NCBI GenBank assembly: GCA_903874345.1
Contig: CAIQRY010000044.1
Location: 1 to 46,619 of the forward strand
DNA length: 46,619 nt
Direction of reading: 5' to 3'
Source of the DNA: an uncultured bacterium
GTDB lineage: Bacteria; Patescibacteriota; Patescibacteriia; Patescibacteriales; UBA12465
The notes below the pieces were generated by a model that was not told where the DNA came from, did no database searches, and was given only the letters and a program-made list of their open reading frames with translations. Made by a program: the position numbers and the translations under genes. This document shows, piece after piece, positions 16,319-25,065 of this stretch. Every line of letters begins with the position of its first letter. Position 1 is the first letter of the stretch.

Positions 16319-17797
16319 ATGAGTTTAGCCGCCCGGATCGCCCATAATACAGCTCTGCAAATAGGCGGCAAGATAGTTTCGACTGTCTTGGGTCTTTTTT
16401 CTGTCGCCCTAATTACTCGTTATTTAGGCCAGGATGGTTTCGGCGAATATACTACCGTCGTGACCTTCTTAACCTTCTTCGCGGTTATTGCCGATCTCGG
16501 GTTAACTCTCGTGACTGTCCAGATGATTAGCGGACACCGCGATGACGAAAATAAAATTTTAAACAACCTTTTCAGTCTGCGTTTAGCTTCGGCAATTATT
16601 CTTTTGGCGCTGGCGCCTATTCTAGTTATCTTTTTCTCTTATAGCCAGGCGGTTAAAATCGGCGTTCTAATTACGGCTGTGTCTTTCATCTTCCCGGCCT
16701 TAAATCAAATTCTCATCGGCTTTTTTCAAAAGAAACTAATTATGGACCGCGATGCGGTGGCTGAAGTGGTCGGCCGTCTCTTTTTGATTTTCGGAATCAT
16801 CTACGCAAAAAAATTAGGCGCGGGTTTAAATGGTATTTTAATCGCAACGGTCGCGGCGAGTGCTGTAAATTTTATTCTTCATTATCTTTTTGCCTGCCGT
16901 TACGCCATTGTTAAGCTGGCGCTTGATTTTTCTTTATGGAGAAAAATTCTGTCTAAGTCCTGGCCGTTGGCAATTACTATCGTCTTGAATTTAATCTACT
17001 TGCGCGCCGATACTTTAATTCTATCTTTATTCCGTAGCCCGGGCGAAGTTGGTCTGTATGGTGCCGCTTATAAAATTATTGATGTCCTAACGACCGTGCC
17101 TTTTATGTTCGCTGGCTTAATTCTACCTATTTTAACGGCCGCCTGGCTTGAAAATAATCGCGCCTATTTTAAAACCGTCCTTCAAAAATCTTTTAACTTC
17201 ATGGCTATTGTCGCCATTCCACTCGTCATCGGGGCGCAATTTTTAGGCCAACCAGTTATGCTCTTTGTGGCTGGCCGCAATTTCACGGAAAGCGGTCTAA
17301 TCCTCCAATGGTTAATTTATGCCGTGGCCGCAATTTTCTTAGGCGCGATGTTTTCTCATGCCGTCATTGCGATTGATAAACAAAAACGCATGATCGGTTT
17401 TTATGTTTTTACTAGCCTTAGCTCCTTGCTCGCTTATTTATATTTAATTCCACGCTATTCTTATTTCGGCGCTGCAGCCGTGACTATTTATAGTGAGCTA
17501 CTCATCGCCATTTTTTCCGCTTATTGCGTTCATAAATATAGCCGCGCTCTACCCAACCTCTGGGTTTTCTTCCGCGCCTTAGCGGCCGGAGCGCTGATGG
17601 GACTTTTCCTTTTATTTTTTACACCGCTTTACCAAACTAGCTTAGGAGGAGTAATCTTATTAATACTTGTTTCTAGCGTGCTTTATTTCTTTTTCTTATA
17701 TTTCTTGGGTGGCATTAAGCCGGAAGACTTGAAAACAATTTTTAAGCGCCAAAAGAAAGTAGGTGTTCAAATTTATGACTCCACGGATAATTTTTGA
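16319..17797 (+). CDS. Polysaccharide/oligosaccharide flippase (MATE/MOP superfamily)
   Basis: Polytopic; ARIAHNTALQIGGKIVSTVLGLFSVALITRYLGQDGFGEYTTVVTF; AGGAAAATG at the start. Confidence 0.88.
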   Translation: MSLAARIAHNTALQIGGKIVSTVLGLFSVALITRYLGQDGFGEYTTVVTFLTFFAVIADLGLTLVTVQMISGHRDDENKILNNLFSLRLASAIILLALAPILVIFFSYSQAVKIGVLITAVSFIFPALNQILIGFFQKKLIMDRDAVAEVVGRLFLIFGIIYAKKLGAGLNGILIATVAASAVNFILHYLFACRYAIVKLALDFSLWRKILSKSWPLAITIVLNLIYLRADTLILSLFRSPGEVGLYGAAYKIIDVLTTVPFMFAGLILPILTAAWLENNRAYFKTVLQKSFNFMAIVAIPLVIGAQFLGQPVMLFVAGRNFTESGLILQWLIYAVAAIFLGAMFSHAVIAIDKQKRMIGFYVFTSLSSLLAYLYLIPRYSYFGAAAVTIYSELLIAIFSAYCVHKYSRALPNLWVFFRALAAGALMGLFLLFFTPLYQTSLGGVILLILVSSVLYFFFLYFLGGIKPEDLKTIFKRQKKVGVQIYDSTDNF

Positions 17798-18530
17798 GAA
17801 TCAAGATTATTTAATTATTGATAAACCCGCCGGTCTCGCTGTTCATGGCGGCGGGAATATTAAAGAGGCAACTTTAGCCGACTGGCTGATTAGCTGCTAT
17901 CCCGCCATAATCAAAGTCGGTGACGACCCTAGTCGGCCCGGCATTGTTCATCGGCTCGACAAAGACGTCAGCGGTCTAATGGTTATTGCTAAAAACCAAG
18001 CTACTTTTGATTGCTTAAAGGATCAATTTAAAGATCGTGAAATCAATAAAGAGTATATCGCTTTAGTTCATGGCGCTTTAGCGCGGGATCATGGTGAAAT
18101 AAACTTCCCGATTAAACGTTCGAGCTCTGGTTTTAAAATGGCCGCCCTCCCTTTAAACGCCGCTGATCTTTTAAACCGCCCCCATCCTCGTGGCCGTGAC
18201 CAAGGCAATATGGCCGGCGTTTTTAAATCGCGCGAGGCCCTAACCGAATTTCAGGTTATCCAAAAGTTTATCAACTATACTTTAGTGCGCGTTAAAATTA
18301 AAACGGGGAGAACGCATCAAATTCGCGTTCATTTCTTTGCTTTAGGTCACCCGCTCGTGGGCGATGATTTATACGCCACGCCAAAAACCAAGGTTAAAAA
18401 CAAAAAACTAGCCCTGGGAAGAGTCTTTTTAATGGCCAACCTACTCTCATTTATTGATAAAGACGGTCAAAAACAAAGTTTTTCCCTGGAGTTACCAAGC
18501 GACTTAAAAGCCTTCTTACCCCGTAATTAA
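17775..18530 (+). CDS. RluA-family pseudouridine synthase
   Basis: RPGIVHRLDKDVSGLMVIAKN; KTGRTHQIRVHFFALGHPLVGD. Start moved to ATG at 17775 (MTPRII). Confidence 0.9.
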   Translation: MTPRIIFENQDYLIIDKPAGLAVHGGGNIKEATLADWLISCYPAIIKVGDDPSRPGIVHRLDKDVSGLMVIAKNQATFDCLKDQFKDREINKEYIALVHGALARDHGEINFPIKRSSSGFKMAALPLNAADLLNRPHPRGRDQGNMAGVFKSREALTEFQVIQKFINYTLVRVKIKTGRTHQIRVHFFALGHPLVGDDLYATPKTKVKNKKLALGRVFLMANLLSFIDKDGQKQSFSLELPSDLKAFLPRN

Positions 18531-18645
18531 AAACCGTAAAATCCAGCTATTTGGTTAGGGCGCCCTTATTTTTTGACGCCCTTCTGGTTTTTTACTATAA
18601 TATAGAACAGTCGATTTAAAAAATTTAAATAAATTTCATAACCCT

Positions 18646-19665
18646 ATGAAGAAAATTATTCATCATTTAAAAACTCGCGAGGGGTTTTTGCGTATTGTTT
18701 TACCGATCATTTTAGTGATCGTCTTGATTTTGGTTGTTGCCTTCTCCCTTAACCATTCGAAAAAATTAAATCCGAATGAAGCGAAGACTAAGGCGGAAAC
18801 TTTCGTCAATACTTATTTGATGCAATCCGGCCAAAAAGCGACTATTAAAAATGTCGTTAAAGAATACGGCTTATATAAAATGACGATTGACATCACCTCT
18901 GGCGAAGTCGAATCTTATTTGACTCGCGATGGAAAATTATTCTTTCCGCAGGCTTTAGATATTGCAAAAATTTCTCAAGGCAAAGCAGCGACCACTGATA
19001 CAAAAGCCAACGCGGCCGCGGCTACGCCGAGCGCCACGGTATCAACTAAAAACAGCAAACCGAGCGTCGAACTCTTTGTGATGAGTTATTGCCCTTACGG
19101 CACGCAGATTGAAAAAGGCATCTTGCCCGTCTTAGCGGCCTTAGGAAATAAAATCGACTTTCAATTAAAATTTGTTGACTATTCCATGCATGGCCAAAAA
19201 GAATTATCTGAAAACTTAACTCAATATTGTATTGAAAAGGAACAGACCGCTAAATTACAGGATTACTTAAAATGTTTCTTGGTGGGTAGCGATTCCGCGA
19301 CTTGTCTTAGCCAAACTGGAGTTAACACTAGTAAATTAGCTACTTGCGTTTCCAAGACCGATAAACAATTTAAGATCACAGAAAATGCGACTAATAATGT
19401 TGGCTACCAAGGCAGTTACCCGGGCTTCGATATTAACAAAACTGATAATCAAAAATATAATGTTGGCGGTTCTCCGACTTTGGTTATCAACGGTCAACAA
19501 ATTGATGCCGCGCGCGATTCCGCTTCTCTCTTGAAGACTATCTGCAGCGCTTTCACAACCACACCGAGCGAATGCAACGCAACCCTGTCTAGCGCTTCTC
19601 CAGCTCCTGGTTTCGGGACTGGGACAGCGGCAAGTGGCAGCGGCGCGGCTGGTTGCGGACAATAA
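18646..19665 (+). CDS. Membrane-anchored thioredoxin-fold (DsbA/GILT-like) protein
   Basis: N-terminal TM segment; VELFVMSYCPYGTQIEKGILPVLAALGNKIDFQLKFVDY; GGSPTLVINGQQ (cis-Pro-like loop). Confidence 0.75.
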   Translation: MKKIIHHLKTREGFLRIVLPIILVIVLILVVAFSLNHSKKLNPNEAKTKAETFVNTYLMQSGQKATIKNVVKEYGLYKMTIDITSGEVESYLTRDGKLFFPQALDIAKISQGKAATTDTKANAAAATPSATVSTKNSKPSVELFVMSYCPYGTQIEKGILPVLAALGNKIDFQLKFVDYSMHGQKELSENLTQYCIEKEQTAKLQDYLKCFLVGSDSATCLSQTGVNTSKLATCVSKTDKQFKITENATNNVGYQGSYPGFDINKTDNQKYNVGGSPTLVINGQQIDAARDSASLLKTICSAFTTTPSECNATLSSASPAPGFGTGTAASGSGAAGCGQ

Positions 19666-19684
19666 AAATAACCTGATATTAGAT

Positions 19685-19715
19685 AAAAAAGACGAGTCTA
19701 TCGGCTCGTCTTTTT
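19685..19715 (+). terminator. Rho-independent terminator
   Basis: aaaaaagacgag...ctcgtcttttt. Confidence 0.75.
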
Positions 19716-19742
19716 ATATCATATATATAGGCCTCAAAACTA

Positions 19743-19771
19743 TTGACTTTTTAAGACAAAAATAGTAATGT
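19743..19771 (+). promoter_or_regulatory. Promoter of the HTH-GHKL cassette
   Basis: TTGACT-N17-TAATGT. Confidence 0.6.
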
Positions 19772-19831
19772 TTTGAGAACCCTAAAATAAGGGAAATTAA
19801 CCTGATCATTAACAATCAAAACATATACCTT

Positions 19832-20575
19832 ATGAGAGATCTAAAAGTCCAGGAATGCCTGGAAGTATTTAAAAATGGAATATCCGCCAAGATGGCTGGA
19901 GACGGCCCGGGGTGGCTTAAGCGCTACTTTAAATTATCTGACCCATTTCTTCTGGAATCATGGCTAAGCGGCAAAAAAATACCGACCGGCCTGAACATGA
20001 TTAAAATGGCATACTATCTCCACAGAAATTCGTTTCCTGTGGTCGAATTAGCCTCCGCTACGCCGACTATCATACTAGTAATCAAAATACTGGCTAATGA
20101 TATTGCGACCCCCCGAGAGGCAACCGATGCTGTTGGTTATAAGGAAGAGTCTGATCTTTATAAAGTTCTGCTCGGCAAAAGAGGTTATTCTGACAAAGCT
20201 TATAACGCTATGCAGCTTTTTATTAAGCAATATTCTTCTAAAATTGCTCCGTCAGAAATGATGGGTATTCCTACTCATGATACTTCTACCGCTCTACCAA
20301 CGACCCCTTGCCCTAACCAGGATCAACTAACCATCGACCTGCTCCATACTATCGGCAGTATCGGCGTCTGTCTGGAACCACTCTTAAAAAAATTAACCGA
20401 GTCTACTCCCGAGGAAAGGCAAAATTTTCGCACTTCCTTAGGTACGGATGAACGCGGTTTGTTTCAGATGTCCAATGCCTTCTACCGGGTAGCCGGATTA
20501 ATGAACGCTCTGTGCAGTGAAAAAAGTTTAGGAAATTTCATAAGTAAAACCAAAAAACCAGATAACCATGCATGA
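19832..20575 (+). CDS. Hypothetical protein, possible HTH-type (247 aa)
   Basis: ORF overlaps the downstream GHKL start by 8 nt (ATGCATGA); LKRYFKLSDPFLLESWLSGKKIPTGLNMIKMAYYLH is Cro/CI-HTH-like. Confidence 0.7.
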   Translation: MRDLKVQECLEVFKNGISAKMAGDGPGWLKRYFKLSDPFLLESWLSGKKIPTGLNMIKMAYYLHRNSFPVVELASATPTIILVIKILANDIATPREATDAVGYKEESDLYKVLLGKRGYSDKAYNAMQLFIKQYSSKIAPSEMMGIPTHDTSTALPTTPCPNQDQLTIDLLHTIGSIGVCLEPLLKKLTESTPEERQNFRTSLGTDERGLFQMSNAFYRVAGLMNALCSEKSLGNFISKTKKPDNHA

Positions 20576-22256
20576 ACTAACCATGAACTTCCATGCCGGC
20601 AATGCCTTACGAAACATTGCTGATAATTACCCAACTCTCAGTAAGGTTGTGCTCGAATCCATTCAAAACTCAATTGACTCCGGCGCCACCTTCATCAGTG
20701 TGTTCATTAACTATTTTGAGCGCGTTATAATTATCAATGACAATGGCTGCGGCATAAGCCCCTCTAAGATGGAGTCGGCTATGAAATCAATCTGCGAATC
20801 CAACAAGAAAGTGGGTTGCTTAGGTCAATTCGGAATCGGCTTGATGGCGCCCCTGGGTAAATGTGAAGAGTTTTTTATTACTTCTTCGCCGCGCCCGGGA
20901 CATAATGGCTATCACCGTTGGCATTTCGACTGCGAAAAGATTTTGGAAAGCAGCGAACTATCGAGAATTCCCGAGGAACCATTACCGGATTTTATCTTTA
21001 GCCAAACCGGGAGAGGTGCGCCTAATAGCCGCCCCGTTGACTGGCGGACTCAGGTAAAAATCAGGAAGTTCACCAAGGACAAGAGCATTAATAATATTAT
21101 TGTCTCCGATCTCCAGTCCCTGGTTCTCAATCAATTCTCCGAACCAATGAAAAAGCTGGGGACGAAAGTTAAAATTACCGCTCGCCGTAGCAAAGACAAG
21201 GATCACGACGAAAGCATCGCTTTCGTTGCCGCTGACTTTCAAGGCGAAAAGTTGCCCCCGATTATTTACGATGAGAATAAGCCAAGCCAGACCACTTTTC
21301 GTCTTTATCTCTCCCCTAAAACTACCCGGGGGCGTAAAGGTTTCATCCGGGTTGGTGTTGAAAACGACGCCTTTCGAATTCCAATGACGACGCTTGCAAA
21401 GTCAATCCGCGGCTTAGCCGAGGAAGAAACTTTATCCATTCTTCTTTCTGGAGCTTTTGAGGGCACCATCGACTCTCGCGCTTGTTCCTTACATACTAAC
21501 CGGAAGGAATTCCGGGAAAACGATGCCTTGATGACTTTTTGCCTGCACCTTAATTCCTGGGCGCAAAATCATGGCACCAAGCTCATCTTAAGTCTCAAAG
21601 ACGAACAACGCGATCTCCGTCTTCAGGCTGTCGGAGCTTATGTCTTGGTCAAAGTGGAAGAGGGCCTCATAGATATGCCCCACCTCCAGGGCCTGGTCAA
21701 AACTTTTAAAATCGGCACCATCGGTGTTGGTCATAAAGGCTTTGAAACAACAACTAAATTACAAGATTTCCCGACTAAGGCTGTCCGCCATAATTCGTCG
21801 GAGCATCATTCAAGTGACTCGGAAAATCTGACTAGCCAAACTACTCCCAACCACGGTAGCGGACAAAGCCACCCCGGACATATGCCTCTTACGGTTTCTG
21901 GTCCCAATGGCAATAAACGCAAAGTCGTTAAAGGGCACAGCACCGGACTACAAATTGCCTACGAGGAACTTCCCGGTAACGATCATCACTGGGAAATCGA
22001 TCCAGAAAGCGGTACTATCACTTTTAACATTAGGAGTGATATCTGGGCAAAAATGGAGCCCGTCGACAGAAATTTGATTCTGTATTTGCAATACTGCGTT
22101 ATCAAGGCCCTTGAGATGCTTCTCGAGCCCCCTGTTTCCCGAAACGCCCTTTATGAATTCCTGCAGCGGGAACTCAAAACAGCGGCCATGTTCATTATCC
22201 AGACTTGTTCTTTACAACCGCGGAAAGCCAAGGTTGAAGTCGGCAAACGACTGTAA
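20568..22256 (+). CDS. GHKL (Bergerat-fold) ATPase
   Basis: N box VVLESIQNSIDSGAT, G1 box INDNGCGIS, G2 box GQFGIGLMAPLG; downstream FEGTIDSRACSLHTNRKEF resembles a GHKL transducer segment. Confidence 0.85.
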   Translation: MHELTMNFHAGNALRNIADNYPTLSKVVLESIQNSIDSGATFISVFINYFERVIIINDNGCGISPSKMESAMKSICESNKKVGCLGQFGIGLMAPLGKCEEFFITSSPRPGHNGYHRWHFDCEKILESSELSRIPEEPLPDFIFSQTGRGAPNSRPVDWRTQVKIRKFTKDKSINNIIVSDLQSLVLNQFSEPMKKLGTKVKITARRSKDKDHDESIAFVAADFQGEKLPPIIYDENKPSQTTFRLYLSPKTTRGRKGFIRVGVENDAFRIPMTTLAKSIRGLAEEETLSILLSGAFEGTIDSRACSLHTNRKEFRENDALMTFCLHLNSWAQNHGTKLILSLKDEQRDLRLQAVGAYVLVKVEEGLIDMPHLQGLVKTFKIGTIGVGHKGFETTTKLQDFPTKAVRHNSSEHHSSDSENLTSQTTPNHGSGQSHPGHMPLTVSGPNGNKRKVVKGHSTGLQIAYEELPGNDHHWEIDPESGTITFNIRSDIWAKMEPVDRNLILYLQYCVIKALEMLLEPPVSRNALYEFLQRELKTAAMFIIQTCSLQPRKAKVEVGKRL

Positions 22257-22275
22257 CCCTGGAAGCTCAATATAC

Positions 22276-22304
22276 AAAAGGTCGGTCTTATAACCGGCCT
22301 TTTT
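22276..22304 (+). terminator. Terminator of the HTH-GHKL cassette
   Basis: aaaaggtcggt...accggcctttt. Confidence 0.7.
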
Positions 22305-22333
22305 AATTTGTCTTTTATTATATGCTAACTCCT

Positions 22334-23560
22334 TTAGATTCTTCCGCGCAACTTCTCCGCCGCCAAAACTCTTTTGACAGCTAAAATATAAGCGGCCTGT
22401 CTAAGAGTAACCGAACCATTCTTCTCTTGATACTTTTCATAGACACGCGTCCAATTTTTTTTCATTTTCTGATCAAGTAGGTTGCGAAGGTATTCTTCGT
22501 CTAAAATCTGCCCCGTGCGGTTTTGCGCCCATTCAAAGTAGCTAACAATGACACCGCCGGAGTTGGCTAAAATATCAGGCACGACAAGCTTTTTATTTTG
22601 CGCCAAAATTTTATCCGCGGCGTAGGTTATCGGCCCATTTGCGAGCTCGACTAAATAGTCGGCTTTAATATTTGCCGCGTTCTGCTCCGTAATCTGATTT
22701 TCTAAAGCCGCTAAAACTAAAATATCCGTTTTTAATTCTAATAACTCAGCGTTCGTCACTTTTTTCCCTTCACTCCAATCGCCAACTGCTTGTCCACTAT
22801 TTTTAAAAGCCGCTAATTTATCAATCGCTAAACCGGCTTCTTGATAAATCCCGCCGCGGCTGTCGGAAACGGCGATAACCTTAAAGCCATCATGATATAA
22901 TTTCTCGGCCATGAATAAGCCGGCATTACCGAAACCTTGGACAATAATACTAATCTCTTTCTTGGCGCTTAAAAATTTACTGATCATTTCTTTGGTCACG
23001 AGATAACCACCTTGCGCCGTCGCGTCGCCTCTTAAAGCGATACCGCCGACTTCCAATGGTTTACCAGTAATCATACCCGGTTCGTGATGCCCAACTTTCT
23101 TCTCAAATTCATCAAGCATCCAAGCCATAATCTGCCCGTTCGTATAAACATCGGGCGCCGGGACATCTTTGTCTTGGCCTAGATATTCATAAAACTGATC
23201 AATAAACTCGCGGCTGACCTTTTCTAATTCTTTTTTATCCGCTACCTTCGGGTCGAATTTAACTCCGCCCTTGGCTCCGCCGTAGGGAATATCCGCTAAG
23301 GAGTTTTTTAAGGTCATCCAAAAAGCTAATGATTTTACTTCATCTTCCGAAACTTCCGGATGAAAACGAATGCCGCCTTTGCCCGGACCGAGCGCGCGGT
23401 TATAAACGATGCGCCAGGCTGGATATTTTTTTCCATTAATGTCTAAATCCGCATACTTAACTTGGACTGGCTCTTTTAAAACCGCCATATCCGCGTCGCT
23501 AATGTTTTCTAGGATTTGAATTTCTTGTAAACGCTGTAAATTATCTTCAAAAATACTCAT
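22334..23560 (-). CDS. gdhA: Glu/Leu/Phe/Val dehydrogenase (glutamate dehydrogenase)
   Basis: ALGPGKGGIRFHPEVSEDEVKSLAFWMTLKNSLADIPYGGAKGGVKFDP; PAPDVYTNGQIMAWMLDEF. Confidence 0.94.
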   Translation of the reverse strand: MSIFEDNLQRLQEIQILENISDADMAVLKEPVQVKYADLDINGKKYPAWRIVYNRALGPGKGGIRFHPEVSEDEVKSLAFWMTLKNSLADIPYGGAKGGVKFDPKVADKKELEKVSREFIDQFYEYLGQDKDVPAPDVYTNGQIMAWMLDEFEKKVGHHEPGMITGKPLEVGGIALRGDATAQGGYLVTKEMISKFLSAKKEISIIVQGFGNAGLFMAEKLYHDGFKVIAVSDSRGGIYQEAGLAIDKLAAFKNSGQAVGDWSEGKKVTNAELLELKTDILVLAALENQITEQNAANIKADYLVELANGPITYAADKILAQNKKLVVPDILANSGGVIVSYFEWAQNRTGQILDEEYLRNLLDQKMKKNWTRVYEKYQEKNGSVTLRQAAYILAVKRVLAAEKLRGRI

Positions 23561-23564
23561 ATTA

Positions 23565-23897
23565 TTATTTAATTAAATTTTCAATTTCTCCTTTTAAGGA
23601 TTCTTTATTTCTAAGACCAATAAATTCGCCAATCATTTTCCCGTCCTTAAATAATTTCATATTCGGGATGCTTTGAATCTGATATTCCTCCGCTAAGTTG
23701 CCGCTCGTCGGCGCTTCCGTGTCGACTTTAGCAATCTTAATTTGGCCGGCCAGTTCAACGGCTAGTTCATCTAAAATCGGGGCCATCATCTGACAGGGCA
23801 TACACCAGGTCGCCCAAAAATCAACTAAAACCGGTAAGTCACTATTTAAGACTTCGGCCGCAAAATTATCTTTGTTTAATTCTAACGCTTGAGACAT
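23565..23897 (-). CDS. trxA: Thioredoxin (WCMPC active site)
   Basis: LVDFWATWCMPCQMMAPILDELA; QSIPNMKLFKDGKMIGEFIGL. Confidence 0.95.
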   Translation of the reverse strand: MSQALELNKDNFAAEVLNSDLPVLVDFWATWCMPCQMMAPILDELAVELAGQIKIAKVDTEAPTSGNLAEEYQIQSIPNMKLFKDGKMIGEFIGLRNKESLKGEIENLIK

Positions 23898-23907
23898 ACT
23901 TTTAATT

Positions 23908-24156
23908 TTAATTTTTATTATTTATTACTTCTTTAAAAATTTTTTCAATCTTCTCTTTCTCGGTTATTCTCTTATCAAGAAGACAATGACTAAATTCTTC
24001 GGCAATAATTTTTTCCATAAGAGATGACATTGCCGACTTAACAGCTTTAAGTTGAATAATTAAAGAAAAACAATCTCGCTTCTCTTCGGCGAGCATTTTT
24101 TTTGCTCCTTCCAGTTGTCCAATAATATTATTGATTCTTTGCTCCGTGGTTTTCAT
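23908..24156 (-). CDS. CsoR/FrmR/CstR-family (DUF156) transcriptional repressor
   Basis: RINNIIGQLEGAKKMLAEEKRDCFSLIIQLKAVKSAMSSLMEKIIAEEFSHCL; helical DUF156 pattern. Confidence 0.9.
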   Translation of the reverse strand: MKTTEQRINNIIGQLEGAKKMLAEEKRDCFSLIIQLKAVKSAMSSLMEKIIAEEFSHCLLDKRITEKEKIEKIFKEVINNKN

Positions 24157-24194
24157 ATACGACTATTATATCGTATACCCCCTAGGGGTGTCAA
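24156..24194 (-). promoter_or_regulatory. Promoter of the repressor-trxA-gdhA operon with embedded operator candidates
   Basis: TTGACA (tgtcaa 24189-24194), N18, TATAAT (attata 24165-24170); CCCCTAGGGG palindrome 24179-24188 in the spacer; tatacga(24156-24162)...tcgtata(24171-24177). Confidence 0.75.
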
Positions 24195-24227
24195 GGCATT
24201 AAGGCTAAACTAAAAAATTAATAAAAA

Positions 24228-24249
24228 AGGGTCGATTTTATTCGACCCT
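24228..24249 (-). terminator. Rho-independent terminator
   Basis: agggtcga...tcgaccct with a minus-strand T run. Confidence 0.7.
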
Positions 24250-24278
24250 GTTCTTTAAGCTAACTATTTGCCTCTGGT

Positions 24279-25031
24279 TTACATCCATTTTTCAGCTTTA
24301 ACGAGGCAGACGCCAGCCTTATTTTGGCTACGCGCTTTTTCCGCCGTCATAAACGTGATTTTACCCTGGGCAATCCCCACGCAAATTTCTTCGCTATGAT
24401 CGTTCGTAAAGGTGGTGCTATAGAACAATGATGGATAGCTACCACCGTTCTCCTGACCAAGCATCAAAATATCCAAGAGAAGCTCAATGAGCAAATTAAA
24501 ATCCAGACGATAGCATTCCTTGGGGTGTTGTTCTTTTTGCGACGCCGCCGGTAAATTAGCGAGTGGATTTTCATAGCTGACCAGATACTTACCCGGCACT
24601 CCTTTCTGGTTGTTTTTACGATGACCACCCCAGTTATGACCGGGAAATTTTTTAGCCATCTCTTCAACGGAAAAACCATGCAAGGCAACTTCCTTAAAAT
24701 GAAAATTCGGGTCGCGGAAAGCCGGTTCTTTACTGCTCGGAGTATAGGTTTCAAGTTCTCTCTTGGGGCGGACTAATTCCGGGCCCCAAATTTTAAGCGT
24801 TTGCTCGTAAGTAATCGCTTTAAAATTTTTCAAAGTATGTTCAACGGCAGCGACATCAATAATGGTCTGACCGCTCTTTAAAATCTTATTCAACTCTTTC
24901 TTAGCCTTACGGTCCTTAACTCTTTCCAAAGATTGGATAATTGAGCTAAGCTTTTCGTTGTTTAAAGCACCGCTTGCAAACAAGGCTTCAAGTCGAACAA
25001 GCAATTCTGGTTTAATCAGTGTTTCTTCCAT
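24279..25031 (-). CDS. Hypothetical protein (250 aa)
   Basis: ORF with its own downstream terminator; weak similarity to 2820-3614. Confidence 0.75.
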   Translation of the reverse strand: MEETLIKPELLVRLEALFASGALNNEKLSSIIQSLERVKDRKAKKELNKILKSGQTIIDVAAVEHTLKNFKAITYEQTLKIWGPELVRPKRELETYTPSSKEPAFRDPNFHFKEVALHGFSVEEMAKKFPGHNWGGHRKNNQKGVPGKYLVSYENPLANLPAASQKEQHPKECYRLDFNLLIELLLDILMLGQENGGSYPSLFYSTTFTNDHSEEICVGIAQGKITFMTAEKARSQNKAGVCLVKAEKWM

Positions 25032-25065
25032 GGGGGGATAGTTTAAAATGGTAAGGTACTTATGT

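Noticed and set aside
18557-18582. agggcg...cgccct possible terminator after the RluA gene
   Set aside because: The stem is only 6 bp with a long loop and an imperfect T tract; not confident enough to list.
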